A stretch of DNA of 64,000 nt from Paenibacillus sp. JDR-2 (GTDB lineage: Bacteria; Bacillota; Bacilli; Paenibacillales; Paenibacillaceae), in the NCBI RefSeq assembly GCF_000023585.1, contig NC_012914.1:6269501-6333500 (forward strand), written 5' to 3'. A program made the position numbers and the translations under genes. The notes under the pieces were generated by a model. It had not been told where the DNA came from. It was given only the letters and a program-made list of their open reading frames with translations, and searched no databases. Each line of letters begins with the position of its first letter. The stretch's first letter is position 1. This document shows, in pieces, positions 39,840-48,667 of the stretch.

Positions 39840-40922
39840 TTATCTAAATATTCCATTTGGCCCATTTGGCCTTGAGCCTATTGGCGGAGCCGTTGATTCC
39901 CGAATGACCAACTCTGGTCTCAGCTTTGCCTTCTTGCTTACTTTGCTTTTGGTAATCATCTTATGCAGCTGCTCGGCCGCATATTTCCCGATGTCATAGC
40001 ATTTGAGAGACACCGTCGTCAGCTCCGGTATACTGTTGGACGCGTACGGAACATCGTCAAAACCAACCAGCGACAGATCCTCCGGAACCCGAAGACCGGC
40101 ATTATAGGCAGCTTTAAGAGCGCCAATCGCCACTAGATCATTCGCGCAAAATACCGCCGTTGGCCTCTCCGGCAGGCTAAGCAAATAATTCATGAACAGC
40201 TTGCCCTTCTCTACCGTAAAGCCGCCATCCAGCATCCATTCCTTCCGGACTTTAAGCCCGTTTTTCTGCATGGTCTTCACAAAGCCTTGAACACGCTGAA
40301 GCGTATTGGCCATGCTCTGATAGCCCCCGGCAAATGCGATATCCCGATGACCGAGATCGATCAGATGCTGCGTTGCAAGCTCGGCCCCTTCCCGCTCGTC
40401 AACGCAAACGGAATGAATATTTTGCCCGGGCAAATTGCCGTTAATAAGCAAAGTCGGTACGCGTTTGCTAATATCAACAACTTCGCTGACCATCGCTTCG
40501 CTAGGTTTAGCCAGGTTAATCCGGCCGCCGATCATAACGATGCCGTCTACCTGCTTCTCCATCAGCAGGCTGAGATACTGCGATTCACGCTCGTATTGCT
40601 CCTTCGAATCCCCGTTTGTCGAAACGGTATCGCATAGAAAGAACGTGTAGCCTTTGATTCTCGCCTCTTGCTCAAACCCGGCCAGAACTGTCGGAAAGAA
40701 CGGGTTGGTGATGTCCGGCAAAATAATGCCGATCATCCCCGTCTCCTTCTTGGACAGGCTTCGAGCTAATGCATTAGGCTGAAACTGGTACTTGTTCATC
40801 AATTCTACGACGCGATCTCTCGTTGACTTTTTTACGGGGGCTGTGTTGTTCAAAACCCGCGATACCGTTGCAACCGATACATTCGCTTCCTTCGCAATAT
40901 CATACACTGTAACCGGTTTCAA
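39840..40922 (-). CDS. LacI-family repressor of the galactoside operon
   Basis: A 360-residue LacI/GalR-type regulator. The helix-turn-helix and hinge are at residues 1-60 (VYDIAKEANVSVATVSRVLNN, split; RSLSKKETG). The sugar-binding body starts with IGIILPDITNPFF and contains PTAVFCANDLVAIGAL and LSLVGFDDVPYASNSIPELTTV. The start is TTG 40922, with GGGGAG upstream. It precedes the GH35 operon on the same strand, and the gap between them holds two TGAAAC-N2-GTTTCA operators, so it very probably represses that operon and is released by an imported sugar. Confidence 0.92.
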   Translation of the reverse strand: MKPVTVYDIAKEANVSVATVSRVLNNTAPVKKSTRDRVVELMNKYQFQPNALARSLSKKETGMIGIILPDITNPFFPTVLAGFEQEARIKGYTFFLCDTVSTNGDSKEQYERESQYLSLLMEKQVDGIVMIGGRINLAKPSEAMVSEVVDISKRVPTLLINGNLPGQNIHSVCVDEREGAELATQHLIDLGHRDIAFAGGYQSMANTLQRVQGFVKTMQKNGLKVRKEWMLDGGFTVEKGKLFMNYLLSLPERPTAVFCANDLVAIGALKAAYNAGLRVPEDLSLVGFDDVPYASNSIPELTTVSLKCYDIGKYAAEQLHKMITKSKVSKKAKLRPELVIRESTAPPIGSRPNGPNGIFR

Positions 40923-41053
40923 AAGTTATCACTCCCCAATCCATTAGCTGATCACCAGTAGAATAGCAGATTTTTTCGAAAATAAAAACAATCTCTTGCA
41001 ATTATTTGGATTTAGTATTAACGACCTATACCTTTAACGCCGCCCAACATGAC

Positions 41054-41091
41054 AAAAAACCTACCCGTCATTTTAGCGAATGCCGGGTAGG
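41054..41091 (-). terminator. Terminator of the NAD salvage operon
   Basis: CCTACCCG (41060-41067) pairs with CGGGTAGG (41084-41091). On the minus strand the stem is followed by TTTTTTG. It lies 18 bases after the stop of nadE. Confidence 0.85.
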
Positions 41092-41109
41092 CTTCATGCC
41101 TGGAAGCTC

Positions 41110-41949
41110 CTATTTTCCGTCAACCTTTTTCCACCAACGGTCGAATACGGTCACCGGCTGCTCCCGTTTATGAATGGTCCGGATATACCAATTTTCGATT
41201 TTTTGCCGCTCGTCCTCGCCAATTTCCTTGCCTTCCAGATAGTTGTCGATATCGTCGTAAGTTACGCCTAGAGCAACTTCGTCGGCAAGCTGCGGCTTAT
41301 CCTCCTCAAGGTCTGCGGTAGGGGCCTTCAGATACAGATGCTCCGGGCAGTTAAGCTCCTTCAGAATCTGTCTCCCCTGCCGTTTGTTCAGCCGGTATAA
41401 CGGAGTCAGATCCGCAGCGCCGTCGCCAAATTTCGTGTAAAAGCCCGTGATCGCCTCGGCCGCATGGTCCGTTCCGACAACCAGCCCGTTCTCTTCCGCC
41501 GCAATCTCGAACTGCGCGATCATCCGCTCTCTTGCCTTCCGGTTGCCCTTCGTGAAATCGCTCAGCTTCTTCCCTGTCCGGGCTTCGTATTCCGCTGCTC
41601 CGGCGTCAACGGCCGCTTTAATGTTAATCGTGATAAAGCCTTCCGCCCCGATAAAAGCAATCGCATCCTGCGCATCCTGCTCATCCTTTTGGTTGCCGTA
41701 AGGCAGCCGGACGGGGATGAAACGGTAGGTCTTTACTCCCTCTTCGTCGTTTAATTCATTCACCGCCATTTGGCAAAGCTTGCCGGCAAGCGTCGAATCC
41801 TGTCCGCCCGAAATACCAAGAACCAAGGCGGTTTTTCGCGCAAAAGTCATGTAATCCTTTATAAAATCAATCGTTCTTCGGATTTCCTCCTGCGCGTCAA
41901 TCTGCGGTTTTACTCCCAATTTCTCAATAATCTGCTGTTGCAAGGTCAT
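41110..41949 (-). CDS. nadE: NH3-dependent NAD+ synthetase
   Basis: A 279-residue enzyme that makes NAD+ from nicotinate adenine dinucleotide, ATP and ammonia. The ATP pyrophosphatase P-loop is GISGGQDSTLAGK near residue 45. HAAEAITGFYTKFGDGAADLTPL is the deamido-NAD binding region. There is no glutaminase domain, so the ammonia-dependent form is clear. AGGAGGCGC is spaced for ATG 41949 rather than for the ATG 6 bases earlier. It is the last gene of the salvage operon. Confidence 0.95.
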   Translation of the reverse strand: MTLQQQIIEKLGVKPQIDAQEEIRRTIDFIKDYMTFARKTALVLGISGGQDSTLAGKLCQMAVNELNDEEGVKTYRFIPVRLPYGNQKDEQDAQDAIAFIGAEGFITINIKAAVDAGAAEYEARTGKKLSDFTKGNRKARERMIAQFEIAAEENGLVVGTDHAAEAITGFYTKFGDGAADLTPLYRLNKRQGRQILKELNCPEHLYLKAPTADLEEDKPQLADEVALGVTYDDIDNYLEGKEIGEDERQKIENWYIRTIHKREQPVTVFDRWWKKVDGK

Positions 41950-41971
41950 TACCATGCGCCTCCTTTAAACG

Positions 41972-42598
41972 TTAAATACGGTACAAGCCGTTTTGCTTGA
42001 TATAGTCATAACACGAATCCGGCAGCAAATATTTCGGTTCCCCGCCCCGGCTGAATTCATCCCGAATGTAGGTCGAGCTGATCTCCATGGCCAGCCCTTT
42101 GCTCATTAGCTGGAACCGGCCGTCGTCATGATTGCGGAGCAGCGGCGAACGGGAGATCGCTTCCGTCATGTCGATTCCATTACGTGCCATTATGATAAAC
42201 TTATTTTCCTCAATCAATTCCTTCTCATGCGACCATTTGCCGTCCGCGATATCGACCAGAAGATCGGCGCCCATAATAAAATACAGCTCATCCTCCGGAT
42301 ATTGCTCGCGGAAATGCCTCATCGTATGGAACGTATATTGCATGCCCGCAAGGACCGTAAGCTCGTAGGGATCCAACACAAACTTCGGATTATCCTGAAT
42401 CGCAAGCTTAATCATATTAACCCGGTGCTCGTCGCCCGTATTGGTTTTCTTGTCATGTCTCATGCTGGATGAAGGAAGAAAGATCACTAAATCCAGGTTT
42501 TTGCGGTGCGCAACCGTCGAAGCCGTCCATAAATGCACATTCGTTACCGGGTCAAAAGAAGATCCGTATATGCCGATTTTCCGGGGGGTTGTCGTCAT
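41972..42598 (-). CDS. nadD: Nicotinate-nucleotide adenylyltransferase
   Basis: A 208-residue nucleotidyltransferase that joins AMP to nicotinate mononucleotide. The signature GIYGSSFDPVTNVHL near residue 9 and the closing SSTYIRDEF motif are those of the cytidylyltransferase-like superfamily, to which NadD belongs. The genomic context between pncB and nadE makes NadD the best call. The usual H in GxFDPxHxGH is changed to NVHL (a T/HxxH variant), so substrate preference could differ slightly. It overlaps the pncB stop by 4 bases. Confidence 0.88.
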   Translation of the reverse strand: MTTTPRKIGIYGSSFDPVTNVHLWTASTVAHRKNLDLVIFLPSSSMRHDKKTNTGDEHRVNMIKLAIQDNPKFVLDPYELTVLAGMQYTFHTMRHFREQYPEDELYFIMGADLLVDIADGKWSHEKELIEENKFIIMARNGIDMTEAISRSPLLRNHDDGRFQLMSKGLAMEISSTYIRDEFSRGGEPKYLLPDSCYDYIKQNGLYRI

Positions 42599-44094
42599 GT
42601 CTCTTTGGCCACTCCTTCCGCTTTCTCCTTCATCGCATGGATGAGATTCATCTTGTTGTCCCAGCAGCGCTGGCTTAGGTCAACCGGATAATCCTCCGGA
42701 TTCTGATTCCGTTTGTATTCGTCCCACAGCAGCTCCAGATTTCCTTTGGCAAAAGCTTGCACCTCATAGAGCTGTGGCATCTCGTATACCAGCTTGCCGC
42801 CCAAAAAAATATCCGCATGAAGCTCTCTCGCTTCATAATTCGTTACGAATTTGCTGATGTAGGTGTACACCGGATGGAACATCTTGAGACGACCTTCCTC
42901 CTGCGGCTTCTCCTCTTCCAGCGCGATATAATCGCCCTCCGAGCGGTGATTCACCAGATTAATGATCCGGTACAGCTTCTTCCTTCCCGGAGTTGTCACT
43001 TTCTCGGGATTGCCCGAAATTTTGATCGTATCGACCATTTTTCCATTATCATCTTCAATCGCCACAATTTTATAGACTGCACCTAAAGCCGGCTGATCAT
43101 ACGCCGTAATAAGCTTTGTTCCAATACCCCATGCATCGATAACCGCGCCTTGCGACTTCAAATTCAGGACCGTATATTCATCTAGATCATTCGAGGCATA
43201 GATCTTAGTGTCTTGAAAACCCGCTTTGTTCAGCAGCTTGCGGACTTCCTTCGAGAGATAAGCAAGATCGCCCGAATCAAGCCGGACGCCTTCGAACAAA
43301 TCCTTGATGCCAAGCTCCTTCACGACTCGGATGGCGTTATGAATGCCCGATTTGAGCGTATCGTACGTATCGATAAGGAAGACGCATTTGCGGTTCATCT
43401 TCTTCTGCCGCTCCGCATAGCGGAGGAACGCTTCGTATTCGTCCAGCATCGCCTGCACCATCGCATGGGCATGCGTGCCCGACACCTTTGCGCCAAACCG
43501 TTTGCCGCAGCGCACGTTCGAGGTCGCATCGCAGCCGCCGATTATAGCAGCCCGCGAACCCCATAGCGCGGCATCCATTTCATGGGCACGGCGCGTGCCG
43601 AATTCGAGAAGCGGTGCATCTCCAACGGCATTGCGGATTCTCGAAGCTTTTGTCGCGATCAGCGTCTGGTAATTTACGATATTAAGCAGCGCCGTCTCGA
43701 TAAACTGGGCTTCAGCCAGCGTACCTTCTACCCGGAGTATCGCTTCATTGCCGAAGACCAGCTCTCCTTCGCGCATGGCGGTAATTTTGCCGGTGAAGCG
43801 AAGCTGCTTCAGGTAAGCGAGGAAGTCCTCTTCGTAACCAAGCTCTTCATTCAGGTAGGCCAGGTCCGAATCCGTGAATCCAAAGCTTTGCACATATTCG
43901 ATAATCCGCTCCAATCCCGCAAAGATCGCATAGCCGTTCCCGAAAGGCAGCTTTCGGAAAAAGAGTTCGAATACCGCTCGCCGCTCGCTCATTCCTTCCG
44001 CCCAATAAGTCTCCACCATATTAACCTGGTATAAGTCAGTGTGCAGCGCAAGGCTGTCGTCCGCATATTTCTTGGTTTGCTGTACGTTGTCCAT
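42595..44094 (-). CDS. pncB: Nicotinate phosphoribosyltransferase
   Basis: A 499-residue enzyme that converts nicotinate and PRPP to nicotinate mononucleotide. The N-terminal LHTDLYQVNMVETYWAEG, the central EFGTRRAHEMDAALWGSRAA and the later GVRLDSGDLAYLSKEVR and SNDLDEY are family signatures around the PRPP and product sites. It belongs to the larger class of PncB found in Firmicutes. It follows the nicotinamidase gene by 26 bases and overlaps nadD. Confidence 0.95.
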   Translation of the reverse strand: MDNVQQTKKYADDSLALHTDLYQVNMVETYWAEGMSERRAVFELFFRKLPFGNGYAIFAGLERIIEYVQSFGFTDSDLAYLNEELGYEEDFLAYLKQLRFTGKITAMREGELVFGNEAILRVEGTLAEAQFIETALLNIVNYQTLIATKASRIRNAVGDAPLLEFGTRRAHEMDAALWGSRAAIIGGCDATSNVRCGKRFGAKVSGTHAHAMVQAMLDEYEAFLRYAERQKKMNRKCVFLIDTYDTLKSGIHNAIRVVKELGIKDLFEGVRLDSGDLAYLSKEVRKLLNKAGFQDTKIYASNDLDEYTVLNLKSQGAVIDAWGIGTKLITAYDQPALGAVYKIVAIEDDNGKMVDTIKISGNPEKVTTPGRKKLYRIINLVNHRSEGDYIALEEEKPQEEGRLKMFHPVYTYISKFVTNYEARELHADIFLGGKLVYEMPQLYEVQAFAKGNLELLWDEYKRNQNPEDYPVDLSQRCWDNKMNLIHAMKEKAEGVAKET

Positions 44095-44120
44095 CTCCCG
44101 TTACCTCCGTATCCTTATCC

Positions 44121-45047
44121 TTATATCGTCAGGCCTTCCGCTGTCGCAAGCCGAATGCCGTATCGCTTAACTAACCCCTCAATCGCCGTATCCGTCAAAG
44201 CTTCCGTACCCGGTATCGGGCTCGAGCAATCCGTCAGCAAATGAATGCTTTCGGTCAATGCCCGATTCTCCGCATGATGCTCCAAAATATGCTTCAGCGT
44301 ATCGAGTACGCAATGCGAGAGTGCCTGACCGGCGACATAAATTTTGTTGTATTCCGTGAGACTGTCCAGAAAAGCCCGGTTCGCGTCGCTCGCCACGCCA
44401 TCCTCCCGGTAGAACGCGCCGTACATTTCGCTTAAAGGATCCTGTCCTTTCTCCAAAATAATCGGCGTGCTTCTTCTCGCTACCGTATGGAAGTAGACCA
44501 GATTCATAAATTGTCCTTCGAATTCCACGCCGTTTGTTCCTTCCAGGCAATGGTAGGGCCAGATACGAAGCTCCCGCTTCCCGCCCGCCTTAAGCTCATG
44601 AAGATAAGCAAGGCTTCTCGCCGGCGAAAAGACCGGCGTCCACTCCCCATTCATGACCGAATCAACCGTAATGACCGTTTCAACAGGTGCGGGATGCTTG
44701 CCATTGCGGTCTATCCACCAGCAAGGATGAAAAATCTGCAGCGGCGTATGGACGTCTTTGGTCAATGCGAATTGTGTGATTTTATGCAAATTTCTATACA
44801 TAAATTTTCCAAGCCGAATGGTATCCTGTACCGAGCCTGGAACCCCCAGGTCCCCGCCTTCAATGAAGCTGTTCTGCTCATCGATGACGAGGAGCAGGAT
44901 TTTCTCTTGATCTTCTTCAGCTGGCGGCAGCTGCTCTTTTGCTGCTTCTGCTAGCACAACATTCATTGTGGCGCTGCTTTTGCCGCCAATCTCGGCCTCC
45001 CGGAACAAACGGTCAAACGGGGTAACAAGCTGATTATTCGAAGTCAT
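44121..45047 (-). CDS. pncA: Nicotinamidase-like cysteine hydrolase
   Basis: A 308-residue isochorismatase-fold amidohydrolase, probably nicotinamidase (nicotinamide to nicotinate). The catalytic Asp is in LLVIDEQNSFIEGGDLGV near residue 53, and metal ligands are expected in FALTKDVHTPLQIFHP. The nucleophile Cys is in AGQALSHCVLDTLKH near residue 236. It carries an N-terminal extension of about 45 residues. First gene of the salvage operon; that position, followed by pncB, nadD and nadE, is the main support for PncA over other cysteine hydrolases. AGAGGAG precedes its ATG. Confidence 0.87.
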   Translation of the reverse strand: MTSNNQLVTPFDRLFREAEIGGKSSATMNVVLAEAAKEQLPPAEEDQEKILLLVIDEQNSFIEGGDLGVPGSVQDTIRLGKFMYRNLHKITQFALTKDVHTPLQIFHPCWWIDRNGKHPAPVETVITVDSVMNGEWTPVFSPARSLAYLHELKAGGKRELRIWPYHCLEGTNGVEFEGQFMNLVYFHTVARRSTPIILEKGQDPLSEMYGAFYREDGVASDANRAFLDSLTEYNKIYVAGQALSHCVLDTLKHILEHHAENRALTESIHLLTDCSSPIPGTEALTDTAIEGLVKRYGIRLATAEGLTI

Positions 45048-45071
45048 CGCTAGCCATCTCCTCTTATTCCT

Positions 45072-45092
45072 TATTTCATGTTTTATGAAATA
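45072..45092 (-). promoter_or_regulatory. NrtR-box-like dyad before the NAD salvage operon
   Basis: Perfect arms TATTTCAT and ATGAAATA over the spacer GTTTT, 25 bases before the pncA start codon. A closely related half lies upstream of nrtR. It is the likely operator of the Nudix-type regulator NrtR. Confidence 0.65.
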
Positions 45093-45099
45093 TTAATCG

Positions 45100-45128
45100 T
45101 AAAAAGAACAGGTATTGTGACAATACCT
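45100..45128 (-). terminator. nrtR terminator
   Basis: AGGTATTG (45110-45117) pairs with CAATACCT (45121-45128) over TGA. On the minus strand TTCTTTTT follows. It begins immediately after the nrtR stop, so the salvage operon has its own promoter. Confidence 0.75.
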
Positions 45129-45920
45129 TTAGAAGTAGATCGACTCCAGAGGTTCTCCCTCTTTGAAACGGTACAAAATCGATGGTCGCTTGGAGTTTCT
45201 TGATGTGGTTTTGGCTTCGCCGTCGATTCGAACGACCTCGATAAACGGGAGGCGTTCGGCACGGTTCCGGAATGTCGAATACTTCGCTACCTTCGGGCTG
45301 TCCGTAACGGTTAAGAGCACGCTTTGCAGCTCGCTTAACGTGAATTCCTGCGGCAGGAAGCTGCGCGCAACCGTCGAGAGCAGCATATCCTTCCGGATCA
45401 TTTCGTAAGCGTCCGCAATCACTTCGCGATGGTCAAAGGCAAGCTCCAGCTCTTTAATCTCCTCGATCGTAAAGAGCGCCACCTCCTCCGCATCGTCGGC
45501 CGCCTTGCGTTTCTCGAGATAATCCTCCGGCACAATCGCGTAATGGGCATTTGAGATGATCCATCCCCGCTTATCCCGGCCCAGCTTGTCATAGACCCCG
45601 TAATGCCGGATATGAATGCCCTGTACGCCGGTCTCTTCGGACAATTCGCGCTTCGCCGCTTCGTAGGCAACCTCCTCGGGGTCGATAAAACCTCCCGGCA
45701 GTGCCCACTTCCCGCCTTCAATATTTGGACTTCCTTCACGGTCATGCCGTGCCCGGCGGATCAGCATCAGCTTCATCGTCCGTTTCGGCGGTTTATTTGG
45801 TGCGATTGGCTCGCTAATGATCGTAAATACCGCAATATCGCTTGTATAGCCATCCGGTGTCCGGTATTTCTTCGGATCGTAATTGGCGAGAACTTCTTCT
45901 TCGGAGTTGTAACGGGCCAT
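45129..45920 (-). CDS. nrtR: Nudix-domain transcriptional regulator NrtR
   Basis: A 263-residue protein with an N-terminal Nudix domain (residues 20-160; Nudix box GGFIDPEEVAYEAAKRELSEETGV split here as GGFIDPEEVAYEA and KRELSEETGV) and a C-terminal winged-helix part (TLSELQSVLLTVTDSPKVAKY; STFRNRAERLPFIEVV). That layout is NrtR, the ADP-ribose-responsive repressor of NAD synthesis genes. The Nudix box looks intact, so hydrolase activity is possible too. It stands just upstream of the pncA-pncB-nadD-nadE operon with matching dyads before both transcription units. Confidence 0.88.
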   Translation of the reverse strand: MARYNSEEEVLANYDPKKYRTPDGYTSDIAVFTIISEPIAPNKPPKRTMKLMLIRRARHDREGSPNIEGGKWALPGGFIDPEEVAYEAAKRELSEETGVQGIHIRHYGVYDKLGRDKRGWIISNAHYAIVPEDYLEKRKAADDAEEVALFTIEEIKELELAFDHREVIADAYEMIRKDMLLSTVARSFLPQEFTLSELQSVLLTVTDSPKVAKYSTFRNRAERLPFIEVVRIDGEAKTTSRNSKRPSILYRFKEGEPLESIYF

Positions 45921-45943
45921 TTCATCACCTCAATAATATTTCA

Positions 45944-45964
45944 TATTTCATGTTTTATTATTTA
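45944..45964 (-). promoter_or_regulatory. NrtR-box-like half-dyad upstream of nrtR
   Basis: TATTTCATGTTTTAT repeats the left half and spacer of the dyad at 45072, with a degenerate right arm (TATTTATA). It lies 24 bases upstream of the nrtR start codon and suggests autoregulation. Confidence 0.5.
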
Positions 45965-46023
45965 TAATGTCATATTAACATGATCCCACGAAAGGAACAA
46001 GTGTTTTTCGGAAAATAATTCGC

Positions 46024-47202
46024 CTAATTTTTCTGTTGCTGCTGCGGCTGTTGTGGATTTTGTTGGCCTTGCTGCTGCCCTTGCGGCTGCTGTCCCTGCA
46101 CCTTCGGCGGCTTCTTTTTGATAGCTATGATAAGAAATAGCATGATGACCGGCAGCGCAAGGAAAAAGGTCAAATCAAACCAGGGATAGTAATTAATCAG
46201 TATCTGATTGTAGGTTGTAATATTCGGCGTCCCCACCACCGTGCAGACAAGCAGAATCATGCCAAGCGGAATGGTCAGCATCTTGCTTTCCTTCAACTGA
46301 AACACTTGCGCCAGACCTGTTGTAAGCGTAAAGAAATGAAGCAGCGTTTTGTAGAATACCGTAATAATCCACAAAAAGGCCATAACCGCTTCGATCCGCT
46401 CGAAGAAATGGCCAATCATAATTTTCTGGGCAAGCACAAAGGTCGGATAATATTTGGTCTCCATAAGAGCCGGACCTAATACGAGTACGCTAAGGAGAAC
46501 AATAAGAAACAGGATGATGCCACCGACTATAAATCCTTTCAGTACATGTTTCGTGAGCTTGCCGTTGCCTTCAACGTAAGGAACCAGCATGAGCAGTACA
46601 GCCATTTCGACAAAACCCGTACAATACGCGGGAAGCGCCCCGTTGATAATAGGCAAGAACCCCCTCGCCATAATAGGAAGCATATTGGGCCATTTAATCT
46701 GTGGCATCAGCAAAACGACAAGAAGCACAAACAGTCCCATCATGACCGGAAACAGTATTTCTCCCATTCTCGCATAAGCCTCAATACCATAGCGGTAAGC
46801 AATTATAATGACAGCCCCGAAAAACAAAATAATCGCGTTAACCGGCGTTTCCGGCATTAATTGCGTCGTCATGAATTGGCTCATTTCGCTAAGCAGCGTC
46901 AGGATGCACATAAATGACGAGAATATAAAGAGAAGAAAAAAGAAGCCTCCGAACCATAAGCCTAATCGTTGCCGGATGGCTTCATACAAGCTTACCCGCT
47001 GCAGCCGGTTGGCAATAGCCGCAAATATTCCTCCCGTGAGAATTCCGGCAATAAAAGCAAGCAGCATCGACAACCAGGCATCCTGTTTGGAGGAGGCGGC
47101 CGTAATCGTCGGCATGATCAGAATCGAGTCGCCAACGGTACCGATCATAATCAAAATCGCGAACTGTCTAACCGATATTTTCGCATTCAAGTAAATAGAC
47201 AT
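46024..47202 (-). CDS. GerAB/GerB-family spore germination permease
   Basis: A 392-residue inner spore membrane protein of the germinant receptor B subunit type (amino-acid-permease-like). Ten hydrophobic helices are predicted, starting with FAILIMIGTVGDSILIMP. The stretch RLGLWFGGFFFLLFIFSSFM and the late GMILLVCTVVGTPNITTYNQI fit the family. The C-terminal 30 residues are a Gln/Pro-rich tail (QPQGQQQGQQNPQQPQQQQ), unusual for the family. GGAGGAGGGGG before ATG 47202 sets the start. Last gene of the ger operon. Confidence 0.9.
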   Translation of the reverse strand: MSIYLNAKISVRQFAILIMIGTVGDSILIMPTITAASSKQDAWLSMLLAFIAGILTGGIFAAIANRLQRVSLYEAIRQRLGLWFGGFFFLLFIFSSFMCILTLLSEMSQFMTTQLMPETPVNAIILFFGAVIIIAYRYGIEAYARMGEILFPVMMGLFVLLVVLLMPQIKWPNMLPIMARGFLPIINGALPAYCTGFVEMAVLLMLVPYVEGNGKLTKHVLKGFIVGGIILFLIVLLSVLVLGPALMETKYYPTFVLAQKIMIGHFFERIEAVMAFLWIITVFYKTLLHFFTLTTGLAQVFQLKESKMLTIPLGMILLVCTVVGTPNITTYNQILINYYPWFDLTFFLALPVIMLFLIIAIKKKPPKVQGQQPQGQQQGQQNPQQPQQQQKN

Positions 47203-47230
47203 TTCGAACCCCCTCCTCCCTACTTTTCCT

Positions 47231-47455
47231 CTAGAATGATTTTGCAGTCCCCATCCAGCGGAACATCCATTTGACAAGCATAAACGGGTTAGGGAGCGAA
47301 AGTTGAAGCATCAAAAGACTGTACAAAACCGTTCCGATCAGCAGAAGGACAAGGAATGCAGAAAGCTCCCGGAATTGCTGACGGCGAATAAGCCCTGGAG
47401 CTTCCAACCAAAAAGCGCCTGCCGCCAAAGCCAGAACAGCCAATACGGATGTCAT
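47231..47455 (-). CDS. Small membrane protein of the germination operon
   Basis: A 74-residue protein with two predicted membrane helices (SVLAVLALAAGAFWLEAPGL; FLVLLLIGTVLYSLLMLQL). AGGGAGGGGG stands before its ATG. Short two-helix proteins lie between gerC and gerB in many Bacillus and Paenibacillus operons and resemble the GerD/GerW-like or GerXD accessory subunits that modulate the receptor. The exact role here is inferred from location only. It lies 18 bases after gerC. Confidence 0.72.
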   Translation of the reverse strand: MTSVLAVLALAAGAFWLEAPGLIRRQQFRELSAFLVLLLIGTVLYSLLMLQLSLPNPFMLVKWMFRWMGTAKSF

Positions 47456-47473
47456 TCGATCCCCCTCCCTCTC

Positions 47474-48655
47474 TTATCTGATCGTACTGTTCTCTATCGT
47501 GCCGGTATCCCGAATAAACATCTTGATCTTGTACGTTACCTTAAGCTGAGGAAAATACTCCTCGCGCCACTGATCCTTAACCTTATTCCAGTAGGCGGGA
47601 TGCTCCTTCTCCATCTGGGTGCCGAAGCCGAAAATGTCCGACTTCAATTCCTTAGCCCGCAGCACGGCCGCTTCAACATTTCCTTGGATGGCTTGCTTAG
47701 TCTGTCCTTCCAGCTTCTTGATGGTGGCGGGATCGGATAAATCAACGTCCGTACACGTTCTTTCAACGATATTTCCTTCCGTTCGGATAGATACCTCAAC
47801 CTCCGGATTTCCGTTTACAACCTTGGTTTTGATTTTGGAATCCGAGGATGTCACTTCAACCCCTAAATATCGCTGTTCCCCGCATGGTACAGCGATCGAA
47901 GTACTATCCAGATTATTCGTAATATCGGTATAGCCCCTGCTCTCCTTCTCGTTCAGCCAGCCAATCAGCCTGTCTTCCTTAAAAGCCGCAATGCCCGAAT
48001 ATCGGAAGCGGCTTGGCGGCAAAAACTTTTCTACGTTTTGTTTCGTTTCCCCAATTGCGGGGCTGCCGATGACCCGTATGCCGGTTAACGCAATCTCGCT
48101 TCCTTGCGAAGAAAGCTTGTTTATCGCTTCGTCCAGCGTTACGGCAATCGTAGGCGCCCAGTTTTTCTCCGAGGTCTGCAGCGACTGCTGCATGCTGTAG
48201 CTAGGCAGCTTCTCTACGGGCGTATATAGCTTAAGAACATCCTCCGCTTTATTTCCTTTGGCCACGATAATATTAAAATCCATTCTTGCTTCGTTATCGC
48301 GGGCAACATTGTCAATGATTTCGTTTATGCCTCTTCTTGCCGCTTCTTCTCCAATCACGTAAATCTGCAAATGCCCGGCGTATACTTTGCGCGGCGCTTC
48401 CGCCGTAACCGCTCTTGCCGCTTCGAACAGCGTTTTCCCTCTCCCCTGAAACAATGTGCTTGGGGGACGGTCGCCTCTTTTTTGCTGATTGGAAATTTCG
48501 CTTGGGTTAACGACTTGAAACGACACGAGATAATGCCCGTCTTCCCAGTCCACTCCAATTCCAAGAACAATCAGGAGCTCATTCAACTCCCGTCTGCTCC
48601 AGCAGCCTGTCAACATCAGAAGGCATAACATCGAAATGGCAAATTTGTAGAGCAT
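47474..48655 (-). CDS. GerC-family germination lipoprotein
   Basis: A 393-residue Ger(x)C lipoprotein, subunit C of a spore germinant receptor. The lipobox LTGC places the anchored cysteine at residue 18, followed by the characteristic WSRRELNELLIVLGIGVDW. The C-terminal domain has NVEAAVLRAKELKSDIFGFG and HPAYWNKVKDQWREEYFPQL, both hallmark stretches. It follows gerA by 12 bases and precedes the small membrane protein. Confidence 0.94.
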   Translation of the reverse strand: MLYKFAISMLCLLMLTGCWSRRELNELLIVLGIGVDWEDGHYLVSFQVVNPSEISNQQKRGDRPPSTLFQGRGKTLFEAARAVTAEAPRKVYAGHLQIYVIGEEAARRGINEIIDNVARDNEARMDFNIIVAKGNKAEDVLKLYTPVEKLPSYSMQQSLQTSEKNWAPTIAVTLDEAINKLSSQGSEIALTGIRVIGSPAIGETKQNVEKFLPPSRFRYSGIAAFKEDRLIGWLNEKESRGYTDITNNLDSTSIAVPCGEQRYLGVEVTSSDSKIKTKVVNGNPEVEVSIRTEGNIVERTCTDVDLSDPATIKKLEGQTKQAIQGNVEAAVLRAKELKSDIFGFGTQMEKEHPAYWNKVKDQWREEYFPQLKVTYKIKMFIRDTGTIENSTIR

Positions 48656-48667
48656 GATGATGCCTCC

